DNA from: Triatoma infestans
Taxonomy: Eukaryota; Arthropoda; Insecta; Hemiptera; Reduviidae
Assembly: GCA_011037195.1 (NCBI GenBank)
Contig: JAAEAF010006763.1
Span: 1 to 64,000, forward strand
DNA: 64,000 nucleotides
Reading direction: 5' to 3'
Both the position numbers and the translations under genes were made by a program. Shown here piece by piece: positions 44,001 through 57,000 of this stretch (the first letter of the stretch is position 1; each line of letters starts with the position of its first letter). The notes beneath the pieces are model-generated. The model was not told the origin of the DNA. It made no database searches and worked only from the letters and a program-made list of their open reading frames with translations.

Positions 44001-46573
44001 TATATCTTTTTTCACTCCTAAGAAAGATCAATGTTCGCTGTGTACAAGTTACAAGAATGCTAGTGAAGAAGACAAAGGAAATTTAAAGAACGAGTACCAA
44101 ATTCACATAACAGAAAAGGACCTTTCCCGCAATGAAAAGAAGACTGATAAAGACAATATTTGTGAAAATTATATTGTGGCATGTTTTGATCTACAGGCAG
44201 TGCTACCATGCCCGAAAGGTGAAAATCCACTTTCTATTATAAGTCCAAACTTAATGTGTTTAACTTTACAGTGTACGAAATTGACAAAAACAAAAAAGGC
44301 GACTAGTGTTATTGCTACGTGTGGGATGAGACTCAAGGGCAGAGAGGAGCCAATGAGATTGGTTCTTGTTTACTAAATTACATAGAAGCAAGATCCAAAG
44401 AAAATTATGGACACTCAATAAATAATATGGTGCTATACTCCGATAATTGTGTAGGTCAACAAAAAAATAAATTCATTATAACAATGTACATCTACGCATT
44501 AATTAACTTTGTCAATATTAAATCTATAACCCACAAATTTTTGGTAGTTGGGCACACCCAAAATGAAGGCGATAATGCCCATTCTGTAATTGAGCGACAG
44601 ATAAAACGATCATTAAAATCTGGCCCGATTTTTTCACCAGCAGAATACGTTGGGATAATAAAAAGTGCAAAAAAACGGGGAATCCGTACATTGTAAAAGA
44701 AATGAATTTTACTGATTTTGTAGACATAAAGCGATTGAATGAGAAAATAGGAAAGATAGAAAAAGGAAATATAATAGATGAAAAAATAACTATATGAGAA
44801 TAATAAGAATTGAGAAGGAGGACCCGTTTACAATATTGTACAAAACGTCTTATGGACAACGGTTTTGAAGATTCAACCCCCCAGAAATGCTGCAAAAAAA
44901 AGTAGTGTGGGCTTAGAGCCACTTTACAAAAATAAATTAAACATCTCCGAGGGGGAAAAAAAAGGTTTACTGCAGTTATTGGAACAAAATCACATTCCCA
45001 AAAGATATTCAGATTTTTATAAAAACTTGTAATTAATAATAACATAAATAAAGTTCGTTTTCTATAATAGATGGTATTATTATTTGTATTTTTTCACATG
45101 ACCTAACAATTAAAGTTAAGAAAATTTATTATGAAAAGTGACACAACTAAAAAAAAATATTAATAAACATCTTTTATGGCTTGTAATAAATAAACAACTT
45201 TTATTTAACAATAACACAGAACGTACGTGGAATGTATTATTATTTAAGAATCCAAACACAAAAAAGTTAAATCCTCCATTGTTGCTAGATTAATCTTTTT
45301 TTGCATTTTATTTCGTGATAATATAAAACGAGGTCTACTGAAAAATTAACAATTTTTAGTTGTGACACTTTTCTATCAACGGAGCGATATGTAACAGTAC
45401 TTTTAGGGTTTGCGTAAAACTCTATAGGCCTTTTGTGAGTGTGTGTGTATGTAGGCATCTATTTCAATGGTGAAAAATAGCAGCAATTTCAGCATGATAT
45501 TCCGTTTCGGAAAATCAGGGGACTAAGGTTTCGGTCAGCCGGTCCGACTTGGTTAAATGACGTGTTAGTGTTTTTTACTTCAGATATTTGACTCTTCCTT
45601 TAGACTTAACCGAGTTCAGAGGAAAATCGACCATTCTTGACGATCTCTTTAACGTAACAAATTTTACTTAAAAAAATGTTCACGTTATGATTATTACACT
45701 TGAATTGATAGTGAATTCAAATGGAAAACAAGCGAACTATTACAAAATCTGTTTTTCTGTCCTATTTATAAAACATGTTATTAAATGCTGTATATTTTTT
45801 AGATTCTTCAAGTGATTCAAGTGGAGCAGATAGTTCCGATTCAGATAATGATAAAATAAAGGAGAATGCAAGCAGGTATATTTTTCTGTATATTCGTAGA
45901 TTTGTTTGGTCCCTGGTACTTTTAGACTGCGACCAGCAAAGACAAAATTTATAATTCTCTCTTCAGTAGTAATGATTATTTACTGAAGAAGTTTATTTTA
46001 AAGGAAATAACCTGTCTTTGATTTTCGAATGTTACCTGACATGATCAATTTTCGATAAATAAAAAAAGAAAGCAAAAAAAAATTGGTTAATTGTTCTTTC
46101 AACAGGTGTTCATTTACAAAAAAAAATTCTTTTTGTTTGTAGCCGGTCTAGTTCACGCTGTCCAAGTCCTTCGGAAAAGAAGAGTGAAGTTCCGCCCGCG
46201 AAAAAACCACGATTAGACACAATTCAAGCCCCACTTTTATCATATGGGTTTGTAAATAGTATAGATTCTAAACTAGTTGTAGATAGTATACTTGTTTGAT
46301 TACAACGGTGATTACTTGTTAGTAATGTAGAGTAAGTATTAAAAAAGTTATTTACTTTCCAGAGGAGAGAACGGTATTACAGAAGAAGCAGTCCGCAGGT
46401 ATTTAATGAGGAAACCAATGACAGCTACTGAACTTTTGCAGAAATTTAAAAGTCGGAAAACTGGGCTAAGTTCAGATCAGTTAGTTAATGTAATGACCCA
46501 GATCCTAAAAAAGATTAATCCCGTTAAACAAACTATTCAAAATAAAATGTATTTTTCTATAAAACCAACTTAA
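38031..46573 (+). CDS. TfIIFalpha: Transcription initiation factor IIF subunit alpha (RAP74)
   Basis: The large TFIIF subunit, which with the beta subunit binds RNA polymerase II in initiation and elongation. Twelve exons join in phase: 38031-38045, 38123-38163, 38255-38389, 38518-38652, 39165-39335, 39739-39857, 40108-40218, 40393-40513, 41311-41558, 45803-45875, 46143-46247 and 46363-46573 (494 residues; human RAP74 has 517). The N-terminal dimerisation domain (about 10-200) shows FSIRVPKSTKKKFHVMRF, REEARRKKFGIITRKYKPED, QPWILKIGGKTGKKFKGIRE and AYPLTEWYNFQPIQRYK. A long acidic/lysine-rich middle follows. The C-terminal winged helix reads EEAVRRYLMRKPMTATELLQ and KKINPVKQTIQNKMYFSIKP. Frame continuity requires a GC donor after 40513. 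A 4.2 kb intron holds a DNA transposon. Confidence 0.93.
40571..40634 (+). repeat. tRNA-Glu-like sequence (SINE head or tRNA pseudogene)
   Basis: Contains CGGCTAGCTCAAACGCACTC, an anticodon arm CTCGC/GCGAG around a CTTTCGT loop (anticodon TTC, glutamate) and a T arm with GGTTCGAATCC. The acceptor stem does not pair and no CCA-ready end is seen. It is therefore more likely a SINE head or tRNA pseudogene than a working tRNA. It differs from the main SINE family here. Confidence 0.55.
41032..41222 (+). repeat. tRNA-derived SINE, copy 4 (diverged)
   Basis: Starts AGGAGGGGATTAGTTCAGAG with an A-box-like segment and a damaged B box (CGTTTCGAGCAG). The body GGCCTCTATAGCTCACTTGA and a tail with CTAATCTCCTAACACGC follow. 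It lies in the probable GC-AG intron of TFIIF alpha. Confidence 0.65.
42460..45033 (+). pseudogene. Transposase-like protein of the 3.5 kb transposon, frameshifted
   Basis: Possible early exons at 42460-42558 (MSQRSKLILKLARKKIEENN) and about 42813-42910 lead into an acidic segment (43009-43320). The core then runs through frameshifts near 43315, 43465 and 44240. Core blocks are QIFKNYWGLGNCQRQRDFLS, a cysteine pair in KKDQCSLCTSYKNA, and CFDLQAVLPCPKGENP. LYSDNCVGQQKNKFI, FLVVGHTQNEGDNAHSVIER and the C-terminus PKRYSDFYKNL follow. The aspartates in FDLQ and SDN and the GHTxNEGD block look like a DDE/D-type catalytic centre. This family is familiar as uncharacterised multicopy proteins in aphids and cnidarians. 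One in-frame TAG lies near 44306. Confidence 0.7.
42709..42761. repeat. Perfect 23-base inverted repeat with 7-base loop
   Basis: Arms 42709-42731 and 42739-42761 are exact complements around CATGGAA. The hairpin lies in a presumed intron of the transposase gene, between its first two exon-like segments. Confidence 0.85.
45803..46573 (+). other. TfIIFalpha: Last three exons of TFIIF alpha (winged-helix end)
   Basis: Exons 45803-45875 (serine/aspartate-rich), 46143-46247 (SRSSRCPSPSEKKSEVPPAK) and 46363-46573 (winged helix). The C-terminal domain in other animals binds the FCP1 phosphatase and contacts promoter DNA. It is complete here and ends SIKPT before TAA. Confidence 0.85.
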
Positions 46574-46639
46574 GCTGTTTTTTTAAGTGGATAATTGCGA
46601 TAAAATGTTATGTTTAACTTCATGTAAAATTTGTGTACA

Positions 46640-46645
46640 AATAAA
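46640..46645 (+). terminator. Poly(A) signal of TFIIF alpha
   Basis: AATAAA, 67 bases after the stop codon at 46571-46573. Confidence 0.65.
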
Positions 46646-46889
46646 ATAATTTTATTTTATTTTTGAAAAATTATGGTTATTTGGTCGATTTCTGAAACAT
46701 TTTATAGCTATAATAAATAATATATTATCGAAAGAATTTATTTTTATTATTATAATCTCAAGACCTTTAATTATCAGTAAACGAATACGTTACAACATTC
46801 ATATCTGTTCCTCTTTGTTACAGACGAAGACTATTCAAGAAAATATAATTTTAAATCATACCCATTATTCTCTTTACTTAATAAAGTTC

Positions 46890-47158
46890 TCTGCTATTGT
46901 TGTGGTGGTTGGTTCCGCAGAGCTGGAAAGCATCAGAGACATTTTCCTTGATAGCCTGCTTCTTTTTATGGTCATCCACCGGTTTCGGGCGTTCGCCCAT
47001 CTTCAGGATGTTTTTGTCAAACAGTGTAATAACATAGACTTGCACAGAGCAAATTCAGTTGATGCACTCAAAACATCCTGAAGATGGGCGGACGCCCGAA
47101 ACCGGTCGATGACCACAAAAAGAAGCAGACTATCACGGAAAATATCTCTGATTCTCTG
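46890..47158. repeat. Foldback repeat family with hammerhead-like motif, copy 3
   Basis: The left arm starts TTGTGGTGGTTGGTTCCGCA and the right arm ends GGAAAATATCTCTGATTCTC, as inverted copies. The hammerhead-like motifs are at 46973-47010 (- strand) and 47074-47111 (+ strand). It sits between the convergent TFIIF alpha and RSPH14 genes and is more diverged than copies 1 and 2. Confidence 0.75.
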
Positions 47159-47768
47159 CTATTATTGCAGCTTATTAGAAAATGAACTCATTTTAGCAAT
47201 TTTTACTTGTTTAACAATTTACTCGTTTCTTCAGTTATTGGTTTTTTTGTTTGGTCAAATTGTTAATTGTTACTTTCATCTTTATAACTAATTCAGCTCG
47301 CTTGTATAATAATACTGAGATATTATTATTATTATTTTACCTAAATAAATTACACAACAATTAACATAAGGCACGTCAAAACTATACAATAAAAAATAAG
47401 TTTGCTAGTTCAAATAGTGATCGCCCTGATGTTTGCACTTTGTTCTCACTAAAAAAAAAAGAAGCAATATCCAACACCGTATTTAGTCTATCCTGAAGTG
47501 TAGGAAGTGAACTCATTTTAGTAACTTTCTTAACCAAAAACAAAGAATTAACTTGTTATCTGCAACTTTTATCTCTCTACAAGCTAAGTTACTAGAGTAG
47601 TATCTGTTTTAATGTTATTAAGTTTTTGAACTACATGGCCACTGTTATTATTGAAAAGAAAGTATAAATTTAATGCTTTCTAGTCGATTTTTGCTGAACA
47701 CTACAATTAACATATTAAATTAACAGTAACTAATATACATTAATGTATTAAGTCACCAGCATTGTATT

Positions 47769-47774
47769 TTTATT
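47769..47774 (-). terminator. Poly(A) signal of the RSPH14 gene
   Basis: Read on the - strand this is AATAAA, about 38 bases after the stop codon at 47812. Confidence 0.5.
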
Positions 47775-47811
47775 TCAGGCTACAATTCACATGCCGCAGT
47801 TTTCTGTTATG

Positions 47812-50800
47812 CTACAATGGTTTATTAATTGTATCGAAAAGAACAATCACATTTCGTTTTAAATTTTCTTCTCTGCTTGGGAATGAAAATATTAATTTGG
47901 GGCCAATATCTCGTAATGTTTTCCTTCCTTCAGGATATTCCGCTATATTAGTTAATGTTTGTGTGACACTCAAGAGGATTTCAGGTTCTGTAGTTGATGT
48001 TACGATTTCTACAAGGTAATCTATCAATTCAGTAGACATCGCTAATTTCCTATTAAATGCCGGAACAGTTGCAAATCTTAAGGACATCAACAATCCAATG
48101 TTGCGCTTAGGTTTCTAAACAAATAAAAAGTAAATGAATGACACATATAGATCTGTTTTGTAAATTTAATTTAAAAATTATAATGCAAGAGAAAATTATC
48201 CTGATACCAGGTTAATGTAGGTCAGACGTAACTCGCAAAACAGCATTACTTGAAAAAATGTGCACTTTTTATTTCTCAAAGAATCACCTCCATGGAGTCT
48301 AATTTATAGAGGTAATTTATAGGTAGGGAATGAAAAGAGTGAGTTAATTTTATGAGAATGGTTTTAAAATTTATTGGAGATTGCGATCACCATCTACTTA
48401 GCCTTATCTTTTAGAAAATAATACAATTAACATTCTTATGACACAAAATAAAAATAAATCAGTTACCTCAATGTTGAAACCATCAGTCAGATATTCAAGG
48501 AAAGGCCAATGATAACTTGCCAATTTACCAATCTCATGCTTAAATATTTCTGAAAACAATTTGGCTGCTGAATTTTTAATTTTATAGTTCCTATGAGATA
48601 GTAAATCTATTAACAGGAACACATCATAGGCCATTGCTTGGACTTTAGCACTATCTGAATCTTGTATCAGACTGTTGAGACATTCAAGCATCATTACCTG
48701 TCAATATTAGAAGATAATAATAAAATTTAATTCATAAATTTTATAATTCAATATAAATTAAAACAAGTTTTATTTGTATCTCAGCTGCAAGTTTTAGTTT
48801 TTTCTCCCTTCTGTCGTCACTGTAATAACTAGACCTCCACTAATCTAGCGTTATAGTTTTATAATTTATACACCCACACTTGAATCTAGATTAGCTAGAA
48901 CGGCTCTATGATTAGTTACCAACAGTGAAAATTTGTTGCACTGTAAAAAGCATTGTTAAACTTTCTCTTCATTAGACAACTCATCATTACAAATTTAATA
49001 TTAAGAAGAAACAGTGGTAACCTGCATATAACAACATGCATATAGAAGCTGTAGATTTTATTTTTACCATTTAAACCTTTCTGTTATACAGCTAAGACAC
49101 ATGTGTTTACCAGAATGGCTTTAGTTTTAAATGTTTCTACTTAAAAAAAAAAAAAGTCCTTAATTCTTGAGACTTCGTATCTTAATAAATGTCCTTAAAT
49201 TATCTTCAAATACTTCTCAAAATATTTTTGAGATGGGCCAATGCTCAAAACTTGTTTGATTTAAAACAACAAGATGCATTTTAAGGAAGAGCAATATTAT
49301 TAAAAGTACTGTCCAGTAAAGCGAATTTAATGAAATCCATTATTAAAATTTATTTTAATTAAAATAAAATGGAATTCATTACCACACATTGTTCGTCATA
49401 AAATTCTTGTGTGCCATCTTGTGTGTAAATTAACAAACATTTCAGGATAGTTTTTATAAAATCCTCTTCCATAAAGATGTCGAAAGCTAAAAGAAAGAAA
49501 ATCGAAAATTAAATTGTCAGCTTAGTATGGTGAAAAGTGAGATTATTTTATTTTTTTTAAAGGAAACTATTTATTAACTGTTCCATACCAATGAAATAAA
49601 TCTAGTGGAGAATTAGATATATTTTCGACGTCATAAAGTCAAAACCTATATCTACCACAAAATAGGTATCAGAAAATAGAAACATCAAAATTCTACTTTT
49701 TGAATTAGTTATAACCCCTTTATTGCGTATTTTGTAACAGCTTTGGAAAACAATACAGAATTTGGTATATATATACCAAATATATATATATATATAGTTT
49801 GTTATATAATATATATTTGGTATATCATATATATATATATTAAGGCGCGTCAACATCTAAGGTCATTGGCGCCGGGAGCATTCTCAGTGCGCTGCCGGCC
49901 TCCGGACAGTATTCTTTCGTTACAGACATCACCGAACAGTGAGCTGTAGAGGCTCCTAGAAAGAAAAAAATCTAAGGGTAGCACAGCTGGACTCGAACCC
50001 GGGTTCTCCGCGTGGGAGTCCAATACGCTAACCACTATTCCCTTCCCTATGGTATTTATATAAAATATGGCACATTCATATCCAAACATAATTTCAAATT
50101 TATTATACTCGTAATTCAAAATCGTTAAAAGTAGAGATATGAACATGGGTTTGATATTATGACGTCGTCATGTTTAACTTTTCCCTTGCAAAGTAGACGA
50201 ATGAGATTTGTCTTCAAAGTTATGATATTGAAGAAAATGCAGCATTTACACTTCAGGTCACACTTAATAAGATGTAAAGTTTTTAAATTAAAATTTTATA
50301 AAATTGAAGTTTATAGCTTGAAATAATATATTTTTGATCAATTTCACTGTCTAATTCAAAATTCCTTTCATGACTTACCCTCAAAAGTTGTGATTCGGTT
50401 ACAGATTTAGGAATAACCATTACAAAAAAGCTCAAGTGGGATGAACATGTTGCAAGACTTAGCAAAACATGTAATAGCCTCTTATACCCAGTAAAGAAAT
50501 CTTTCCCTAACCTCACACCTGACAATTTGAGGACTTTATATATATCATACATTAGACCTCACCTTGAATTTGCAAATCCTGTTCGGTCACCGTATTTAAA
50601 AAAAGATGTCAATGCCTTGGAAAATGTACAACGCAAATATACCAAACTCTCTCCATCACTTCGTTCCTTATTTAGATAGACTAAATACTTTAAATTTAAG
50701 ATCTCTGGAAGATCGAAGAAAAAGAGGAGACACGATTGAGCTTTTTAAAATTCTACATGGACACTACAAGAGTAATCTAGGTCATCTGTTTGCCACTACA

Positions 50801-53800
50801 GAAGTAGCCTATCTACGAGGACACATATCCAAACTATTCCAACCTCAATCCAACTTAGATCTTCGCAAACATTCATTTGCTGTAAGGACCATCTCAGCAT
50901 GGAACTCACTCCCTATACATGTCATTGAAGCACCCTCTATAAATTCCTTCAAATCTAGATATGACACATTCTTTGAAAACATATAACATTTTTGGCATCA
51001 TGTTTACCATTTTAGTTATTAATATATATTATTTTTATAGTACCTATGTTTATCTTGTGAAATTATTTTTTTTTTTCTTTCTTTTCCTCATATTTCTATT
51101 GGCTTTGGTTTATATTATACTTGTGCCTATATATTTCAAGTGTTAATTGTACATATATATTTAGTGCAATTTATATTGTTACCTTAAGGACCATATTTCA
51201 ATTACTATACTTATTGTAGTTACTATATTGTATGCTCTTGAGAGCGTTCACCGGCACTGCCGTTAGCTCTTTTTGTTATAATAATAATATTAATAATAAT
51301 AATAATGACTATTTCGAATGAACATTTATTTCATTCACATTATTAAGTAGCACTAATATTTTTCATGGAGACACTTTTTTGCTGGACATATTTCTATGAA
51401 ACACTGCATGTACACTCAGCCACAAAAAAAGAAAAAGAAAAAAAAAGGAACACTTACTTTTCTATATGAAAACACAATAACTCTGCATCTTGCAGAGTTG
51501 TGGAATATTTATGTTTATAACTAATATAAAGATTATTTACAATACTGTAATCACAAAAACTCCTAACTTTCTTGAGGGAAAAAATTTAAAACAGTAGAAA
51601 TTTCTGGTCTGAGGCATACATCGTAAGCATGATTTTTTATTTTAATGTTGAATTACTTCATTTGCTTAACTTTTTTAAAAGAAAAATGTTCATTTCTTTT
51701 GAGGATGCTACCAAAGCATCGCTTTTGCGGAGAGAGGAGATGTGGGCAGAACGTCTGTCACTTTCTGCGATTCATTGGGCAATCGTACATTTTAGGGAAA
51801 ATAGATGGACTGTAATGCAGTCGGGGTGGGGGCTGATCTCTTCACAGATTAATCTGCGATTTGTTCAGACGGTCCAATTTCGTGTGTGAAGAAGGCAGGG
51901 GGAGCGTTTCATTCAATGTACTATTAGCGGAAGTGCGAAAGTGTTCACGACAATCAAGTATGGTTTGGGTAGGGATAAGTTTGGAGGCCCGCACGAGTTA
52001 TTTGTTGTTGAAAATGGCACAATGACCACTGCTGGGTATGTTGAAGAAGTTCTTCTGAGGAACTCATACCGTTCGCTCCATTTATCGGGAACATTTTCAT
52101 GCCAGACCACACACAGCAGGTGCATCGCCTGCTTCTTAGAGGAAGTCGGTATAAATGTGATCGCTTGGCCTGCATGTTCTCCGGACAAGAATTCTTAGAA
52201 CATCTATGGGACATGCTTAAGAGTCAGCGATCTAGTTAGAGCTTGTAATCTGCTTCAAACTACAAATGACGAGTATTAAAACTTTAATTCAACTTACCAA
52301 AAGGATTGAAAAGAAGAGCATGAACAGCCATAATTGCTTGGTTTTTAATTACATAAGATTCTTCTAGAAGACATGTTCTAAGATTTCTCAATATATATTT
52401 GTTATGTGATAACTTGATGGCTCCGAATGGTTGATTGGCAAGTATCGTAATGCACATCAATGTCCTTTGTTTGATAAAAGGATTTGGACTTAATAACAAT
52501 TTGACAAATCTGAAACCATTTGTTTTTAAAATAAAATTTAAAAAGTATTATTATTAAGTAGTCCAAAACTAATAACTGTGGAAAATTTATTTTATAAATA
52601 ATGCTAACATCTACCGTCAACGTTTCTTTTACTGTAATTCTCAACTTATACTGACAAGTTTTCTTAAAAATGCGAAATTAAGATATTTAATTGTTCTAAT
52701 ATGTATTAGTGGTAAAACAACAATATATTAGAGGGAAGTTCTACGTCGCAGGACCCTTCATAACTTTAAAAAAACAATTTTCTCGGAAAATTTCCACATA
52801 ATAGGAAATATCCTAGTCAGGGGACAACCTTTTAGTTCATGCAGAAATGTTTCATTTTTTAGTTAAGATGCGCCGTACATTCTTACACTTTTTTCTAGCC
52901 CTTTTAAAATAAGCTAAATTGAATATATTTAACAGTTATGCATAAAATGTTTATTACATAATACAGTAATGTAGTCACTTTAAGCACTTTTAAACTAAAC
53001 GATATATAAAGCATTTGTACATATAAAGGCAGGATAAACATTAAGCTAAGCTTTTGTTAGGTTTTTAATGTTTGTAGTTTAATCAGTTACGGAAAACATC
53101 AAAACAATTTTCCAAATTTGAATCAAGTCAGTCGAGACTGCAGTTCGTTCTTAATTATTTTCATGGATAAAACTGTTTGTTGCATCTGCTTATTGTTCAA
53201 AAACGACACCTAACTCAGAGCGAATTTTGTATGTTATTTGGCTTCTCAAGATTTTTTGTTCACTAAGTGAAAAGGAATTTATAAATGCAAGTATGCAGTC
53301 TTCTTTTTCGGAAAAATCGCTTAAACGATAGTTAAATAACTCTTGCAATAATTCAATTTTCTCAGTATATTCTGTAAAGTTGCCATTATCATCAAGAGAT
53401 TCACTATGCTCTTTTAAATATGGCAATTGACTTAAATCCCGCTTTCAAACTGGAAGACGAACAGTTATAATTTCATTTTGAATGCATTGATGTCATTGAC
53501 TAAGCTAAGACACAGTATGTTCTTGGCCAGCAGTCTCAAATTTAGATCATTGATGTGGCCGGTAATATCAACTAAAGATGCTGAATCAAATACCCATTTC
53601 TTATCACATAACAGGGAATTTTCCTCATGCGGCTCATCCTTTTCTTTTAGTAAACACTGCTTTTCAGTTTCCAAAATCTACTGAAAATTTGTCCTCTAGA
53701 TAGCCAGCACACCTCGCAATGAAGGATTTTAGTAGGGAACGACCTAGAAAGCTTCAAGTAAAGTTACAGACCCAGAAATTCTACCTTCACGATGCCCATC

Positions 53801-53998
53801 AGTGCAAACACTGATGAGTTTAGTAGGATATAGTGTTAATTTTCTAGACATGACTTTACTTTGTCAAATTTGTTTAGCAATCTGGTTTTTCTATGAAGTG
53901 ACTCAAAACTGATAAGTTCTGATTTTTTTTTCGGCGTTCAGTGTGGCACTTCTAATCATATGCGCGATATGTAGGCCATCTTTGACCTAAGTGGTGTG

Positions 53999-54037
<39 letters not shown>

Positions 54038-57000
54038 GCACCGGGAGGCAGTACCTGAGTTCACACTCATACCAGCCCGTAAATGACCGCTCACACGGAT
54101 TCGAGCTGCATCGAAGTCCTTAGATATTTAAATTCCTATAGGTTTTCGTTAGTGAGTTTTGTTATCATTTAAATGTACGTGGAGGAGTGTGATGATAATA
54201 GGGAGGGAATGTGATTATGTGTGCGAGAGAGAGAGACCCTTCTCAAAAATATTGTTTTATTGCTTGGTGGCCATGAAACATCTACTTCTGGAGGGAACTC
54301 CATTTGTTAATCTATCTAGAATGCAGTAAATAAGGAAAAAGTGATACTGTAACAATATATCTTATGAGGGAAACAAAGAAATTCAAATTTGGAAATGGCC
54401 AGAAAACGAAACGACCAAATTATATTAATCTGCTACAAATTAAATGCTTGAAAAATACAAAATTTACTAGAGTACAATATACTCAACATATGTACATATT
54501 TAACATATGTATCGTATGTACATATGTTCGTAAAACATATACTGCACATCTGTATTTTTGTGTGTCTGTATATCTATACATTTGAACTCTGAATGTCTAT
54601 ACTTCGAAGTCCCTTTACCCTATTGATGGGCATTATTCGAATTTATTCGTTGTTGAACTTTGAACAACTAAATTTTTGCCTCTGGATCGATTCCCGAGAG
54701 TTTTCAATAACATCCCAGCAAGCACTCAGGAGCCGACGATGCCACCGAATTAAGCTGCCTTAGTAATTACAAAATACAATTTTGTATATATGTGTTTTTT
54801 GGCGGGTAAATATCATTAAAAATAAAACATGAAGCTGATTATACACTAACCTGATTTTCCGTGTTTTTTTGTTTTTTTTATAAACAAAGGAACTAAGAGA
54901 AAGGTTTAGTTTTTAATCGTGTAGTTTCTATACTTCACGAAATTGTAGTAACTACATAAACGGTAAGATCTGTGAGAAATTTGAGAACAAAAGCTAAACA
55001 AGCCTTTCAAATCAAAAATGCTGAATGAGAACACTAGTCTTCAATCGAAAATCCATTATGAAAGGGCAAATTAAGAATATGACAGCTTTTCCAGTTCCAA
55101 CTTATTCGGAATTGACCTTTAAAAACACTCAGTTCAGGGACGTTTCAGAGTATCGTTAAATCAAAGAAAAAGAAAATAGCAAGGAAATATTAAAGAAAAT
55201 TAAGGTTAATATAGATCTTTTTTTTTCTGTAGATGATTTAACACAAGCAACTAATAACTTAAGTTTCTTTTTTTATGTTTATATGATGTAAAAAATGTAT
55301 ATGTTTCAAAGTTGCACTCAAAATTCCTTTACCACATCTTCAAGACTATGTCGAAATATTGCCATAGTTGAATGTTTCTTTCTTGACTGATCCTCACCAA
55401 ATTTCTTTATAACATAATTCATCAACTGTCAGCAAATACTTTTATATATACGTTACTAAGAAATTACAAATAGTTATCAGTACAGTAAAAAAAATTAAAA
55501 ATTCAGGAGTTATTGTCGAATCACTGAATTTGAAGGATCGGGATGTTCTTTAAGAGAAATAGATGTCTCCAAAAGTTGGCTAGTCTTAGAGCTGATTCTA
55601 ACTCGCATTGTTCAAGCTTGCCATAGACTGGATGCCTGATTATTTTAAGACTCCATTGCTTCACGAAAGACGGCGGAAGAAAATTATTCTTCAGAACCAG
55701 AGGTCTACACTGGCCGCCAGCAATTCCAATATTAATTTCAAAAGATATTTTTGCCGAGTTACATTTATAATCAAAATAAAGTTTGATCAACAATGAATTA
55801 CAGATTTTCACCTCATATCATTATGTATCTTTTATATCAAATAGCACTGTTCATAATAATTATAATTTTATAATGTAAGGGAGCATTTGAATAATTGTAC
55901 CTCTGTTAAGGTTTTTTTTAGAGCAAAAACACACAGACGAAACGCTAAAAACATTTTTTCTACCAGGGGACCTCAAAGCAATATATTTATTGTGAAACCT
56001 CAGTTTCGAAAAATGACACAATCATAAATACTTGTTCTTACAACAGTAACGGAAAATAATAAATGTTACAATTCTGGGAATTTTCATCAGTTACCTCGCA
56101 TGAAGATTTAATGAAAGAGCTTCGCAAGCAACTTCTGGATCATGTAGCATGTCTGAGAGAGTGCACAAAGCTTGACATACAGTCAGAGTATGTTTAGAAC
56201 TTAATTCTCTTTTCTAAAAACAAAAAAAAAATCATCCAGGGTCTATTGTGGCATCATATTTATATAGATTTTAAATAAATGTACGTAACAAGGAATAACT
56301 AACCAGTTTGGGAATACATTGCCTGCCATAAGCTTTTCTTGCTCTTGTTATATCAGTCCATGGTGCCCAAATGTAAGGCTCAGATTTTGCCACGACAATT
56401 GCAACTGAGGTAGGAGTTACTCCTTCAGGTTCTGTGCCCTGCAGAACTAGCAGCAAAGATTACTTTATATTTGGTCATATTAAAAATATAATTAAATGAT
56501 GACATACGATTTGATTATCATTATTATTCAAAAGAAGGTAAGCCCCGCACTATCCAAAGCCTCCATATAGCTACCCCAGAATGTATAACACAGAACAAGA
56601 GACTACTCCCACTTAAGTTTTACACAGTCCGAACAAATCGGACCATAACTTAGAAGGACATAGCCTTAGCTCTTGAATCTAATTTCCTCACAACCGAAAC
56701 AATCCGACATGAGATGTATGGGTGTTTCCTTCTCCGTCTCACAAACCCTTCAAAAGGGGTCTGGTATGAGCCCCATTGTATGGAGGTGACTCCTTAAGCC
56801 GCAATGCCCAGTGAGGAAACCAAAGATGCCTGAGAGAAGTCCGGAACGACACAGTACCCCCTCACTAAAATCCCTGTCTCGACCCCTGATGAGCACTTTA
56901 GGCTGCTGACAACTCACTATGCTCATCCATAGGGATCATGCTATGAAATTATCCATAACTGGAAGCTTGACAGACATGTGCCTGAAGACACACCAACAAC

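Larger units (their letters stand above)
41851..45386 (+). mobile_element. 3.5 kb DNA transposon with long TIRs (Sola-like?)
   Basis: Terminal repeats start CGCTCCGTTGATAGAAAAGT at both ends and match at 29 of the first 30 bases. ATAT lies directly outside each end (41847-41850 and 45387-45390), a candidate 4-base target duplication. Because ATAT is its own complement, it could also be part of the repeat. The interior holds one transposase-like gene (42460-45033). Several copies of GAAAAGTG(A/T)CA-like sequence occur just inside both ends. It lies in the ninth intron of TFIIF alpha, in the sense orientation. Sola elements have 4-base duplications, but the assignment rests on that alone. Confidence 0.75.

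Noticed and set aside
46815..47081. An 88-codon open frame
   Set aside because: It is the left arm of foldback copy 3 and repeats the peptide seen in copy 1.
52402..52644. An 80-codon - strand frame
   Set aside because: It overlaps the RSPH14 exon 52509-52298 in another frame; the in-phase frame matches the family.
54002..54034. CRISPR-like array
   Set aside because: It is a simple trinucleotide microsatellite; no spaced repeats of CRISPR type occur anywhere in the window.
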